NCBI GenBank assembly: GCA_029531795.1
Contig: JAPEIS010000004.1
Coordinates: 186,001 to 250,000, forward strand
Origin: Sclerotinia nivalis
Lineage: Eukaryota > Ascomycota > Leotiomycetes > Helotiales > Sclerotiniaceae
DNA length: 64,000 bases
Direction of reading: 5' to 3'
Made by a program: the position numbers and the translations under genes. Within the stretch, counting starts at the first letter, position 1; every line of letters starts with the position of its first letter. Under the pieces are notes generated by a model, which was not told the DNA's origin, searched no databases, and saw only the letters and a list, made by a program, of their open reading frames with translations. Of this stretch, positions 44,491 through 56,548 are shown piece after piece.

Positions 44491-46879
44491 GCAGGACAAA
44501 CCATGAAATTTTGAATATGGAGAGTAGATTGGCGATATAAAGGGGCCTATCACTAGGGTATTTGGAGTTGAGGATGTACATCTTTTGTCACGAGTTCAAC
44601 CCGTTCCTTAGGTGATGCCTTAGGCATCAGCTTTCCTGTATATAAGAGCCCGGTATAACAATACAATCTACAATATCACATATGAAGCGAATATCTAGCT
44701 CTGAAAGAATTGGAAGTTTCTCGCGGGAAGCTTTTATTCTGCTATGACTGTATTTCTTTTGCAAGCCCTACTCATTTCTCACAAAAAATTTCGGTCTTGG
44801 TGTTTCAATTCTTGCTGTTATGGTTGAGTCTTCTTTCGCTGTCGCTTTTGATTGTGGATATTTTTCATTGATTGTTTATTGCGGTATGTGAATTATGGAA
44901 TTAAATGAGAACATGCATCTAAATATAGAGAATGGTGTGCTTATGACGGATCGGACAGATGTAGACTGAGTTTAATCAGCCGAAGTGAGATTCTTTGCAG
45001 CTATCACGGTTGACAACAGCATTAACTTACTAAATCCCAAGAGACTCAGCTTTCTCTCTGTAGGCTGCATCGCCGATCCACGAAAATACATGTTCATATA
45101 TTCCCACTACTGAGATTTAGAAAATATAGATATGGCTGAAATCACTCATATAACGTCATGTTTCCCCCATCTGAGCAAGTTAGGCCAAACGGGTATTCCT
45201 ATGATGAGCAAGATGCAATAAGCGTCCCCTTTGAATGGATATGGCTTGAGTACAGCGCGTTTAAATAGAGGTCAAGGACGAGCTTCGGCCTTCGCTAAAC
45301 TCTTTCAGACTAGCCTGATTTCCGTATCCTTAAGGACTTCTGCTCATACTTATAAGACTTTTGCTAGTTTATCATAAACACATTCGAAGGGCAAGTACTT
45401 ATCGTTAACTAGCTTTATAGTTATCACTAGCTGCTTCTCGTTGTCATTGACCAACAAGGAAATTCCTGCGAGAATTTCGAAGGAGATCCGCCCATCTCAT
45501 TGTGTAGACTTGAAGCTCTTCTACTCTGACGAGTAGAAAGCCGCGACGCTGATTATTTTCCATGTAAGGAAGGTTCTTCCTAATCAAACTTACTTTAGTA
45601 TGAAAATGTATAAAAATATATGGACCTTTATACTGCTCGGTGACTTTATAACAGACAATAATTAAGAAATATAAGCTAGTCCAAATTCAGACTTCAAGCT
45701 AAAGTCAAATCATAAAATCCTCGCGTTCTCGCCCCGGTGGTATAAAAAGATCGAGTACTTGACTTTGAGGTAAGTGCAAAAGAAAATCCCGAGTTTTGCT
45801 CCAGGCTTTTGGAGGCTTGTACTCGTCCTTTTGGGAATGAGATTGTTATGGTAAGACTGTTTTGTTTCGTGCAGTGATTCGATATTCGGAAATGGAGTCA
45901 CGTTCGTGCGATGTTGCTGTCAATCTTATACCTTATACAAGAACAAATTTTTTCAGGCATTCATGAACTGGACCCAAAAATTGAATCACATTTAGGACTT
46001 TACTGAAATAATTTGCTGAACCTATATTTGAAATCGCAACCCTGGAGCAACAATGATCTCCTGATAGAATAATTTTCGACAGAATGTAGAAATGGATTTA
46101 AGCGCTTTTTATACAACTGGATAATATGAGAACAACCAATGCAGCAGCATCGGAGTCGAAATGAGTAAGACAAAGCTTTGGATTCGCCAAACCATACTCC
46201 TGCTCGTGTCCTCAACATCTAGGTATAAAGAAGACACCATACTTGGAACATCAACAATCTAACCGCGAGGTACTCGCGCACTACACAACGAAGGTGATAC
46301 CTGTGCTTCTTGGTCCGATATACTTCCTGGGATAAACTAATATGAGCAAGATTATAATGCTGCGAATGCTAAAGTCTAGGTTGAGCTTATTCTCGGGTTT
46401 ATAATTTCCCCTATGGCTCTAGTTGTCACTGTGGAACTTGTACTACTGCACTGGGGTAACATGAAAAAGTGGCCATGGTTGACAATGAAAATGATATATA
46501 TGGAATAGAAACTCTGTAAAAGTTTGGTACTCGGTCATTGGTAACTTACACATGTCCCTGGACGTTGCGTTCTTCAGAACAAGTCTCTTGCTTCTTAGCA
46601 TATAGTGGTCCACACTGGCATATATCTACCATATGATAAGTGAAAAGGAGCTTGAAAATTCGTATTTTGTACTGGGGCTGAAGAATAGAAAGCCCAGATA
46701 AAGCAGAGGTCCCAACAACAACTACCACTCAGTGTTGGATCGGTTGGTTCCTATTCAATGAATAACACAGCGCATACATCTCTTTGTTTGAAATTTTCTT
46801 CCATCTACATCTACATGTACACCTTATATCCTGTTCCACATCCTGGTCCACATCCTGGTCCAACCTTCCTCTCCTTCCC
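44491..46879. other. 2.4 kb gene-free stretch
   Basis: No frame with family resemblance. A CATCCTGGTCCA duplication occurs near 46840-46862. It appears to mark the right edge of the metabolite region. Confidence 0.5.
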
Positions 46880-47344
46880 TTACAACTTTGGTTTCTCCTT
46901 CAAATACCCAACACACCACTCCACCGCCGCCCTATATCCAAAAACGCCCAACCCACAAATAACCGCCTCCGCCTTATCACTCAAAAAACTCTTATGACGA
47001 AATTCCTCCCTCTTATGCACATTACTTATATGCACCTCTACAAACGGAATATCAACACCAGTCAAAGCATCTCGCAGCGCGACACTATAATGTGTGAAAG
47101 CAGCGGGATTTATCACAATAGCATCCGTGCCATCAGTACGCGCTTCATGAATGCGATCAATGAGCGCACCTTCCCAGTTACTTTGGAAGGTTAGGAGGGT
47201 GACGGAGGGGGTGAGGGAGGAGAGGTAGGTGCTAAGGGAGGATTCGATAGAGGCGAGAGTGTCGTAGCCGTAGATGTGAGGTTCACGAGTTCCGAGAAGG
47301 TTGAGATTGGGTCCGTTGAGGAGGAGAATCTTTTTGATGGGCAT
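46880..47344 (-). CDS. qutE: catabolic type II 3-dehydroquinate dehydratase
   Basis: A single exon of 154 residues, the full usual length. The type II signatures are complete: [20 protein letters not shown] near the N-terminus with the catalytic Tyr, [32 protein letters not shown] with the catalytic His, [19 protein letters not shown] and a closing GYRAAVEWC. The enzyme forms a dodecamer and converts 3-dehydroquinate to 3-dehydroshikimate in the quinate degradation route of filamentous fungi (qutE in Aspergillus, qa-2 in Neurospora). The anabolic step is done by the AROM protein instead. A degenerate 3-dehydroshikimate dehydratase, the next enzyme in the pathway, lies 11 kb away at 58650-59644. 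The symbol follows family convention. Confidence 0.95.
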   Translation of the reverse strand: MPIKKILLLNGPNLNLLGTREPHIYGYDTLASIESSLSTYLSSLTPSVTLLTFQSNWEGALIDRIHEARTDGTDAIVINPAAFTHYSVALRDALTGVDIPFVEVHISNVHKREEFRHKSFLSDKAEAVICGLGVFGYRAAVEWCVGYLKEKPKL

Positions 47345-50300
47345 TGTGATGGTTTTGAGGTGAGGGTTTTAATTGGTGGTTTGGGATTGTTTTTTGTTTG
47401 ATGGGTATGAAGTGAGATGAGATGTTGAAGAGAAAAAGGAAAACTTACTTTTACTTACTATTTTTTGACGGAATTGTCTTCATCCATTTTTTATGTTCCA
47501 ATTACTTTGCCATCTGCAATGATTGTATCTCATATGCTTGAAGTTTGGATGTTTTGGTAGAGGAATTGCAAGGAGGTTGATCGCGGGTAGCAAAAAAGCG
47601 GGGTCGGATAAAGATTTACCCCTCTCATTAACCGTGGGGATGGAGAGAACGACCTTCCCGTTTCAGAAATTCACTACCGCTTCCCAGGACTTTGAGTTCA
47701 ACACATCCGGAGGCTGAGTTCATTTTTCTATCTCTCAATATTTAAGGCATGACTCTTGCAACAGAATGAGATAACCACCCTCAACTACTTCGTAGCAGCC
47801 TAACTATGTCTGCTCACAGAGTTTCAAAACTTCGGTATTCCTTCTTTGTCCTTCGAGTTGCGCCCTTCGAAACCAGGAATGGCATGTCGCGGAGCTCAAG
47901 TGAGCTTCCATCTAATAGTATGTTCAGAAAATGACAGCAAACTTTTCGCACTTGTCCCAAAAATGGAATCATTAAATGGCAATGTGAATGATGGTTCGAT
48001 AATGTTCCTCTTTTCTCGCGATCGATCCATTTCAGTAGAGTTGTCTACCTATCAAAATCCTGCCGGTCTATCGTCCTCTATCAGTGTAAGATTTTCTAGC
48101 ATGTCATGTACGTGGATTAAAATGACGACAGAAATCGACGCCTTTCCCATTGTCCTAACATTTCTTGTCTTTATTAGTTCTCAGCTTTCTGGTCTAAAGG
48201 CACAAAGCTTGACATATTGAGCGGGGCAGTTTACCACTCACACACTATGTCACTGATCTTCTGACGCCATTATAGTGAATTAGTATTGGGGACATAAGTT
48301 ATGATGCTCCAATCAAAGCTGTTTTGAGATATATAGTCCATCCAGGGGCGCAAGTCAGCTTAAGAATAGCATATAACTGAAGAGCTTTCGATAGACAAAA
48401 GGCAGTTTCCTCGCCAACTCCGCCTTTCTATGAGATTGATCGAGGCCTAGGGCGAGTGTACGAAAGATTTGAGATTCTTGTCATTTTGCGGAAACATACT
48501 ATAGGGGTTGTAGCAACAACTTCCGTTGTTGTAGCCTATTAATGTTGCGATTAATGGTATTGACATACTGCTGCCACCAACCGCCAACAAATCGCCAGGC
48601 AGCCGACTGAATATACTTCGGAGAAGAATATAGGATGAATGTGGAATTTCACGCATCTCCTCGCTCCTCCCGCCTTACCAACCAACCCATTTTGTTCACG
48701 TAAAGTGGCTAAAATTGATGTAGCATTTCAAACAGACCGCTTTCCGTGCTTATTGCACAAAAACACAATTTTCCATCTGGATCTAAAACGGAGTGCTAGG
48801 TGCACTTCGTTTCTCCTCCACCCGTCAAGTTTTCCTATTCCCGAAGCTCACATAGCGACTCCTCAAGTTAAAGGCTGTCGATGAAATGAATATCTTGGCA
48901 TCCATCCTTGCAGCATGCTCTATATATGAGAATCATCTACTCTTCGTATTCTTCATGGTGAACAATTGTCAAGTGATAGATTCCATTAGGGTGTATTCCG
49001 AGCCCTAAACCCAACACAAAAATGATAAAAGCCTTCAGCCAGGACAAAGAATGCTGCAAGCTCCTTAACAACCTCTTCATATGCTCAAGCTGTTGTGTTG
49101 TTGGTCTGAACCGTATTGAATGTGCTAGAGCTAGTGACTATCACCTTTTTTGTTGATGGAGGTGTAAGTCGTTATGCCTAAAGATAATTGAGCCAGACTT
49201 GTGGAACTAATAAACCTCTCATCTCAAAACTCGACTAAATGCCGTCAGTTAGGGCAAGTTTTCATAATTTTGGGCTGGAATAGCAGTATATTCTCCGAAA
49301 GCACAAAATATAATCATCTCGAGTTGAGGCTATTCTTGTTCCAAACGGCAGTAAAGTTTTCCTAGGAGAAAACGATAATGCAGATCCAGATGACAGTTCA
49401 AACACAAAGTACAAGCCAAAAATTCATGATTGAGCAGTAATCTCAGACTACTCATCTGATAACTTAGCTTGATGCTGTCGCTAAAATTCACTAACTGTCA
49501 GTATATAAATCTTCAGAGTGGCTATGTGAATGATAAGGACGGTTGAAAGTGGTATTGGCAAATAGATCAAAGAAATATCCTGTGAAGTAGAGTGAAGTAC
49601 GATACAGCTGCTTCGAAACAGTTACAGCCTTCCCCAGCTTCCAAGAAGATACCCACCGGGTCTACAGGAACTGTTGTCTCTGCATCTTTCCATTTATATA
49701 TGCAAGCCAATATATTCTGAGCAGGGGTTTCTGATCAGTTTTCTTGGACTTGATTCTTCATCTCGTACTCTTAGGGACTGTGCAGGGCTTGAGGAAAGGT
49801 TCATATAAACAGCAGCTGTAGGGTCCATCTGCACAGATTCCAGGCTCTATATTTGTCAAATCAAATGTGTCTTCCGTATTTGGACCGCGAGACTATTTGG
49901 ATGAGCTGACAGAGCTTGAATTCCGTCAGGAATACTGCAACTAGCATTTATCTATCCCCTTGGGGAAAAAACTTCCTCGGATGGAATAGAGACTTGATAA
50001 CAAAAGCAGAAGCTCGGAGAGTTCAGTTTCTATACTGCAAGCGGAAGTTCACATCCTCAATATATAAAAACCTCGTAGTATAATTTGCTCAAGTTTTGTC
50101 ATTCATTGTCTGTTCTTCGTTCTCTTGAGAAGTTAAGTTTGCCAGTACATTTGACAGCTATTCTACAATGAGCACATTCGCCTACGTGGGATCTCCACTG
50201 GGGAACATCTCCCATCCGTACGTACATGTCAACTTCTGCAGTCTAGTTAGGAGGAATTGGGTCATTCAAACTTCATCAATAGTACATAATGATAATGAAA

Positions 50301-50532
50301 ATTTAAGGATTCTATTGAGGTGTACGTAGAGGCTTTTATTGTACTCTGCCTTCATCCTCTAGATGAAATGAGAAGGATTTGATATCTCCACTTCTCAAAG
50401 CTTCTAAATAGCAACTCCTGCACATTTAGAATCATCTGCACGATGTCGGTATTCTCTGTAGTAACACTATCGCTCTGTACGACACTAGATGAGTTATCAA
50501 GAACATCAAATTTAAGAAAGCATAAGACTTAC
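47345..50532. other. 3.2 kb gene-free stretch
   Basis: A frame at 47846-48220 (plus, 124 codons) is open but shows no domain, signal or usable splice context. Other frames are short. No repeat or RNA gene was recognised. Confidence 0.45.
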
Positions 50533-50940
50533 ATGTCTTGATACTTTCAGAAGTCGCAAGTTCCACGCGACGAGCAAGAAATGCATATGCAGAGCAAAAT
50601 AGCTTTAACCCGTTTATTCCAGAACCAACATCCTATCACTGCTATTCCAGCCGTTGTCCCCCACTTAAACAAAATTCCGAATTTACTGGAGCGGTAATTA
50701 ATCTTATCCAAGGTATGGCTGTCGAAAAATCACGATGAAGATAAGAATTGTGACGAAGGATATTGCAACGAGGAAAATTGTATTTTGAGCAATGAGATCG
50801 TGTAGTGAAGCATTATCTAGAAATAACTTGGAGAGTATACTTGAGATCCATTGCAGATACATCCTTGCTCGAATTCCCAGCCCGTAGATATCTGAGTTGC
50901 CAATGTAGCCGCAAGGCGGTATTGGTGGTGAGTTCGGCAT
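50533..50940 (-). pseudogene. relic or fragment of a multi-pass membrane protein
   Basis: From an ATG at 50940 the frame encodes CGYIGNSDIYGLGIRARMYLQ, then WISSILS and a hydrophobic segment TIFLVAISFVTILIFIVIF. The CGxxGNxDIYGxGIR...YLQW pattern is seen in uncharacterised fungal membrane proteins. The frame ends in TAA near 50704. Further on, FKWGTTAGIAVIGCWFWN appears in one frame and NGLKLFCSAYAFLARRVEL in another frame that overlaps its end, with stops between. The order fits later parts of such proteins. Frame breaks and missing TM segments suggest a dead gene, though undetected introns could explain part of it. Confidence 0.42.
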
Positions 50941-51779
50941 ATTTTTGAATTAGAATTGGTTGAGTCATCTTTTTCAAGGGGAGTGACAATGACTTTATGG
51001 TGTAGAGAATTGCTAAGAGGCTGAATTGACGCGGAATGAAGTAATTTTGCAGCCTACTCCTGTCAGCCCAAGGGCTAGCGAAATAATGGGAGGCGTATTA
51101 AGCCTCCTCTAAGTGTGAGATCCATTTAGTATAATTCTCTCCGCCTTACCTCGATGGTTCATGGCTAACTAAGCTTGAATGGAACTTGTGCTACTCTTCG
51201 CGGGCAATTAGATGCGCGATTCGAGACACATATGATGTAAATATCATTGCAAAGCACAAATTTTCGTAAAGAAGCTCCCTGGTCGGAAGTATGCCCAGAG
51301 TATACATAAAAACATGGATAAGCACTAACTGCTGAAAATTGATACCAAGACCACAATCATTGGCAATTGAACGCAGCTAGGAAGTGGGCTTTGTGAAGAC
51401 TGTATAGTGGTTGGGAGACTGGACGCAAATAATTGGAACTCGAAATTACATGAGTGGTCATCAATCGGCCTAAATACCAACTCAACTGCGAAGAAAATTT
51501 CGCTTCCATTATCCCCGAAGAGCATGGAGTGACTCCTCGCCCAGAAATCGCACCAAGTCACTATTTCTCGCATAAATTACTCGATAATCTACACTCTACC
51601 CAAAGTATCTATTCATTATTTATATAACCCCTACAGGAACTAGTCTTTCAAAGAACTATCAGAATTCCAATTGTGTTTTCCTTTCCATCCCCTTCCCCTT
51701 TTCATACCGAAAACCATCCAACCCAAAAAAGGATATCTGACAAAGACTACGGAGTATGTTTAGTGTGCGGGATGCTTAA
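50941..51779. other. intergenic region
   Basis: No gene with family resemblance; the minus-strand frames at 51165-51356 and 51325-51573 are short and lack motifs. Confidence 0.45.
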
Positions 51780-53453
51780 TCAAAAAGCCTTCCCGATCGA
51801 AAATGTAAGTGGTCCCTTTCCCCTTCCCGTCCCTCTATCTTCTCTTCCTATCGTCGGAGAATCATCTTCCCTTATCCTTCCATCCTTCTTCTTTCCACTG
51901 CTACTCCCGCCATCATAAACACTAGAACTAAGCGTCATAATACTCGAATCGCTATGCGTATACGCATGCGTTTGTCTCGGTACCGTTGTTGACTTCGGCA
52001 ACGAAGGCGGTCTCTCATCCAGCGTAAAGATAATCTCTTCTCCTTCTCCTTCTTCTAATTCTCTATCTCCTATTTCCCTCGTGGAGTTCCTCCTATAATC
52101 TTTCGTCGAAGAAGAAGAAGTAGGTGTTGATGATTCATGAACAGACGGAGCTTGAGATTGGCGATAAGAAGGCATAACCATACTTATCAATTTCTCACCA
52201 ATGCCCATACTCATACTCATCACACTCCTCGCATTACTTCCTCTCCTCTCCCCCGCCCTTTCCGGTGCATCTCTTGAAGTAAATAATACGCTAATACTCT
52301 TACTACTCCTACTTAATCCACTCTCACTTATACGGATAGATCTTTCCCGATCTCTCCTCTCTAATTCCGCTTCTGCCATCTTCATTTGATAATCCATTTC
52401 TGCGATTTCTTTTTCAATATCGATTATTGCATGTCTGCTGTAATTATCTTCATCGCCTCTTTCATAGTCACCTTCTATGTAATCTCTATTTATAATTTCT
52501 TCTTCCGGATGAGATGCCGTATAGCGTGAAGCGTATTTTGTTCGATTGTAAGAGGTTGAGACTGAGGATCGATCGGAGCGTGGAGTACTGGCCGGATAAT
52601 TGTATGCATTGCCTGGATTTGGATCCCCATAACTCCCTGTATTTTTCTCTATTCCTCCACCATAATTTCCTTCACCATTCTGTGTCTCCCTAATTTCATT
52701 TTCTCTCTCCCTTTCTCTCTTCATTTTTCTCCGCGAAAAAAATCGATAAATCAATACACTCAAAACACTACTTGCAAAACTCGTTCCTAAAATAAGCACC
52801 ACAGCAACCGTCATCGGAATCGTTGTTGCCTTTGAAAACTGCACCGCCGTAGTCGCGTCCGCCAATTGTGAAGAAATCGCCCACGCCGATTCCGAAGCTG
52901 CTGCGCCTAATGCTAATGCTGCCGCTTGTGCACTATGTGTCGCGAGTGAATTGGCCGAGATAAGTGATGCCGATACGGCCGAGAGCTCTGAACTGGCGCT
53001 TGCTTTTATGCTTGTTATTTCCGCACTTGCACTTCCCAATGCAGCGGAGGCAGAAGATTGGACTGAGGCAATAGCATTCGAGGCACTTGCGTCAGCGGCG
53101 GCGACACTAGCTTGTGCTATAGAAATACTGGCTGCGGCAGCGGTGCTGAAAGAAATTATTTGGGCGGATACGTTAGAGGCGAGATTTGAATAGACTGCGC
53201 TTGAGGCTGAGAGTACGAAGCCATTGCATTCTGGGCCGATGGTGAAAATGCCAGCGATTAGGGCAGTTTTGATTCCTGGTGGGGTGGTAACTTCTGGTTG
53301 GGAGGTTGGAGATGTAGGCGATGATGAGAGAGGTTGAAGAGTTGTTAGGGTGACGGATATGGGGGATGGTTGAGATGTACGGCGGAGAAGAGAAGCGTTG
53401 CATAGTCCTGTTCCTGTCGCGAAGACTAGGAGGGAGAATTGATTGAGGTGCAT
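51780..53453 (-). CDS. single-pass cell-surface protein with Ala/Ser-rich ectodomain
   Basis: One exon, 557 residues, no family recognised. A signal peptide (about 1-20) is followed by a Pro/Ser/Thr-rich stretch and a short region with one Cys (IGPECNGFV). Residues 95-205 are extremely rich in Ala and Ser with a regular pattern suggestive of a long helix or O-glycosylated rod. One transmembrane helix (about 212-236) is followed by a basic stop-transfer stretch RRKMKRERERE. The cytosolic half is Ser- and Glu-rich with many possible phosphorylation sites and a charged helix around DIEKEIAEMDYQMKMAEAEL. Topology resembles fungal wall-stress sensors or mucin-like anchors, but no WSC domain is present. 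Function is open. Confidence 0.8.
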   Translation of the reverse strand: MHLNQFSLLVFATGTGLCNASLLRRTSQPSPISVTLTTLQPLSSSPTSPTSQPEVTTPPGIKTALIAGIFTIGPECNGFVLSASSAVYSNLASNVSAQIISFSTAAAASISIAQASVAAADASASNAIASVQSSASAALGSASAEITSIKASASSELSAVSASLISANSLATHSAQAAALALGAAASESAWAISSQLADATTAVQFSKATTIPMTVAVVLILGTSFASSVLSVLIYRFFSRRKMKRERERENEIRETQNGEGNYGGGIEKNTGSYGDPNPGNAYNYPASTPRSDRSSVSTSYNRTKYASRYTASHPEEEIINRDYIEGDYERGDEDNYSRHAIIDIEKEIAEMDYQMKMAEAELERRDRERSIRISESGLSRSSKSISVLFTSRDAPERAGERRGSNARSVMSMSMGIGEKLISMVMPSYRQSQAPSVHESSTPTSSSSTKDYRRNSTREIGDRELEEGEGEEIIFTLDERPPSLPKSTTVPRQTHAYTHSDSSIMTLSSSVYDGGSSSGKKKDGRIREDDSPTIGREDRGTGRGKGPLTFSIGKAF

Positions 53454-54914
53454 GACGCCCCCCTAGTGGTGGTCTGAATTTTCATCAGTGAGTATTACCC
53501 AACACGCAAGTAAATAAGGCAAGAATGGAATCTTACCTCGAGGGTATGTTGAAAAAATCAACTACAAATGCGTCCAGCACTGTTCCGACCCATCTAGTCG
53601 GCTCATTAATTTCTTTTTCTGTCCTGCAGACTCGGGTGTAAAGAGTTCATTAACGTGTATACCATATGTCAAATTAGTATAATCACATCAACTAGATTGC
53701 CAGAATCGCGGGGAAGGACAAAGGATGCAATATTTGCAAGGCCACGTCTAGCGTTGACATCAACAACTAATTACTTCGATGTGCATAAGGTACACGGTTG
53801 GAGTTTCTACCCGCAATCTTCTAAGGCTAGATCGCGCGTTTCATACCTACTGCATTCACGAAGTTTGCCTTGTCTAATGGTCGCAGAAAGGGAAATATAA
53901 GGTGATGTGAGAACTTCGCGACTTGGTTACCACTAGTCTGTGCGTGAAGTGTTTGGGAATATCGTCCAATCGGGACTCTGGATATAATATGATGAAAAAC
54001 TATTTCATACAAATTTAATTCAATCATATCCCCTATTAAACCTATTATTCATGATAATCTGTAATATCTGATTGAAAGCTTGACACATAAATCAATCAAG
54101 AAAGGCTTCACTTGAAGTAGAATCACCACAGGTCAAATTGACAAGATCTGGTGAACAAATAAAAAATTGCAGCCGCAACAAATAAATCCCTAGTCTAAGC
54201 GTCAGGATAAACTTTAATCCCCAGAGATCAGACCACTATTTTCTTCCCCTAATGAACTATATTCGAATAATCGACGTACAAAGTTTCGAGTTCAAGGTTC
54301 ATGAAGATAGTAGAAACACGCACGGCTTTCACTAGTGCGACGTTGACTTGTCACGAAGCGAATCATCGCGTCCAAGCCCCTGGAATCGGATCAATCCAGG
54401 AACCGATTCGATATTTATTACTGCTTGTGGAAAGAAAATTGTACCTTTTCCGGTCGTTGTGCCGAAATTTTCTTGTCCTATTTCTTGGAATGTTGAGATA
54501 CGTGAATATCAGAGTATCAGATTGAAAAAAGATTGGATAAATACCTTATCTGCTTAACAAGTTTTTCATCGCATAAATTTGCAATCCGAGACTATTCCCT
54601 GTTGAATTAATATTGATGGGTTTGGAAATTGGTAAAAGGTAGAAGTGTGTTCAACTCCGAAATGGGTTATTGAGGCCTCATTGTCACCACACGTTGTGGA
54701 ATATGTTCTTGTATAATGACTGTCGCATTCCAGAGTAGCTCATACCTCAAAACATACACCAGTAATGGTAGTGATAATATGAATTCTTTCTACTCAAGCT
54801 TTGAAGATACTGATTAAGTCCAACGAAAGAAAGCCATGCAAAAGTGTTAACATCCAAATATCATCGCGCTTGCGTCCAATCGCGAAGCTATGTAGAAGAA
54901 TATATCTTGATGGC
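53454..54914. other. intergenic region
   Basis: No supported gene. A 69-codon frame at 54348-54557 (plus) is open but unassigned. AT-rich, with no repeat or RNA gene seen. Confidence 0.45.
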
Positions 54915-56548
54915 TTATTCCTCCCTAGATCGCTTTAGTGGATTTGGTTGAGTCGCTCCTCTTGCCTCTGTCGGTTCTTGTGGGTCAATCGATTCTTTCC
55001 GACCTTCTGGAACATCCGGTTCAGGCGAACGCTTATCATCATCTGAAGCTTCTGGCCGATTTGGTTCCATTCCATTCGTTGTCTTATGTGGTTCAACTGG
55101 CGCATGTGATTGCTCCCTATCCTCTGGTATAATTGGCTCATCCAATTGTTTCAGTCCTGTCGGAACATTCAATCCCTCTGGAGCTAGCTCTGCATCTAGA
55201 AGTTTCGGATTCTTCGACTGCTTCGATTTCTTCGGCTCCTTTGCCCCTTTAGGCTGTTTGGGAGCAGGCTCACGTCTTCTCCCATGTCCAGGCATACCAT
55301 TCTTATTGCTCGTATGCCATTGGCAGTCTTCCTTATGACCGTCATTGCCTTGTCTCTTGATTGTCCGGAAATCGGCACAACAGCACCAGCAAAATTCGAA
55401 GAGGCAATAATCACCTAAAATTCAATCATGATTCAGTTTGGGAAATTCAGTGTACAACAAGAACTTGGAAAATACGACGTACACTCACAAATCAGATGAT
55501 CGCAACCAGTTTTCTTCTGTATTCTCATTCCGCATTCCGGGTTTGGACAAAGTCTCGTATGCTGAGTAATCCATGCTTCAGAAGCTGCTTCTTGACGAAC
55601 ACGGGCTTGATTAAGAATGTCAAATTCGGAGCATGTAAGGTCTTCGTGCCATGGAAGTTTGTGAATGAAGCATGTTTTAAAGCTACACGTAGTACATGTC
55701 ATCATTGGTTGATCGGGGCTTGTATGTATTTGACCTGATTCGCAGGTAGGACTAAGGCAGAAGGTAAAGTTTGGGAGGTGTTGAAGAGACATAATGAATG
55801 TTCTCCTTCCGTTTCTGTTAGATGAATAAGTTAGTATGGTTATGACAGAAACAGAACAGAATACATTGCCTTTCCAACACTTCTGGTGATGCATAACTCT
55901 TTATTTCCGCATCCGAAACTTTTTCTGGGCACTCGGGGCACGAAATCTGATCAGATGCCTTTGTTTGAACCTGGATATTGATATGTGTGGTCAGACATTG
56001 ACAGCAAACCGCTGGATGATGTGCACATGTACTGGTTATGCGACTTTGTGGGAAATTTTCCGGTGCTAGGATTTCCATGCAAATCCTACACTCATCAACT
56101 GCGGCGAACAGAATTTCGTCTTCTGGTTCTTCGAGTTTTGCTTTCTTGGCTGCTGGTTGATCAATGATTTTCGGAGTGATCGGTGGCTAGCACAGTCGAA
56201 AGTTAGTAGGTCCTCATCACGGAAGCCTTTGACAACGTCTATACGAGCTAAGACGTCAAACCAGATTGGAACAATTACCTTCAAAGCATCACCTAAAAAA
56301 GCTGCTAGAGCTCTACATGAATTCTCGCCCGCGAACCAGTTCACGAGTGCTTCTTTTTCTCTTTCACCAAGCGACTTTTCAAGTTCGAGAAGCTTCCGAA
56401 GAGTGTCTTCTTTCCTATCGTTACCCCTCACTTGAACGTTATAGCGACTTAGAAGGCGTTTCATGGAGCTTCTCCGATGCTGAGACGGAGAACAGCCAAA
56501 GATCAAGCCAGGAAGGTCGGGAAATCTTGGGTCTGGTGCAGTGCTCAT
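54915..56548 (-). CDS. RBR-type E3 ubiquitin ligase
   Basis: Four exons, 56279-56548, 55870-56186, 55489-55814 and 54915-55414, give 470 residues. RING1 starts at about 123 with CRICM, continues through CAHHPAVCCQC and ends in CPEC. The in-between-RING part has CLSPTCESGQIH, CTTCSFKTCFIHKLPWHEDLTC. RING2 is CPNPECGMRIQKKTGCDHLICDYC...FEFCWCC, with the acceptor cysteine in TGCDHLIC. RBR ligases take ubiquitin onto this cysteine before passing it to the target. The first 90 residues form a charged helical domain and the tail after about 360 is Pro/Glu/Lys-rich and disordered. The second intron (55815-55869) has a GC donor, AAG/GCAATG, which gives exactly the expected spacing (12 residues from LER to LPNF). 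GT alternatives add residues or create a stop. Targets are unknown. Confidence 0.9.

Noticed and set aside
47846..48220. 124-codon open frame as a gene
   Set aside because: No signal, domain or splice support; amino-acid pattern looks random.
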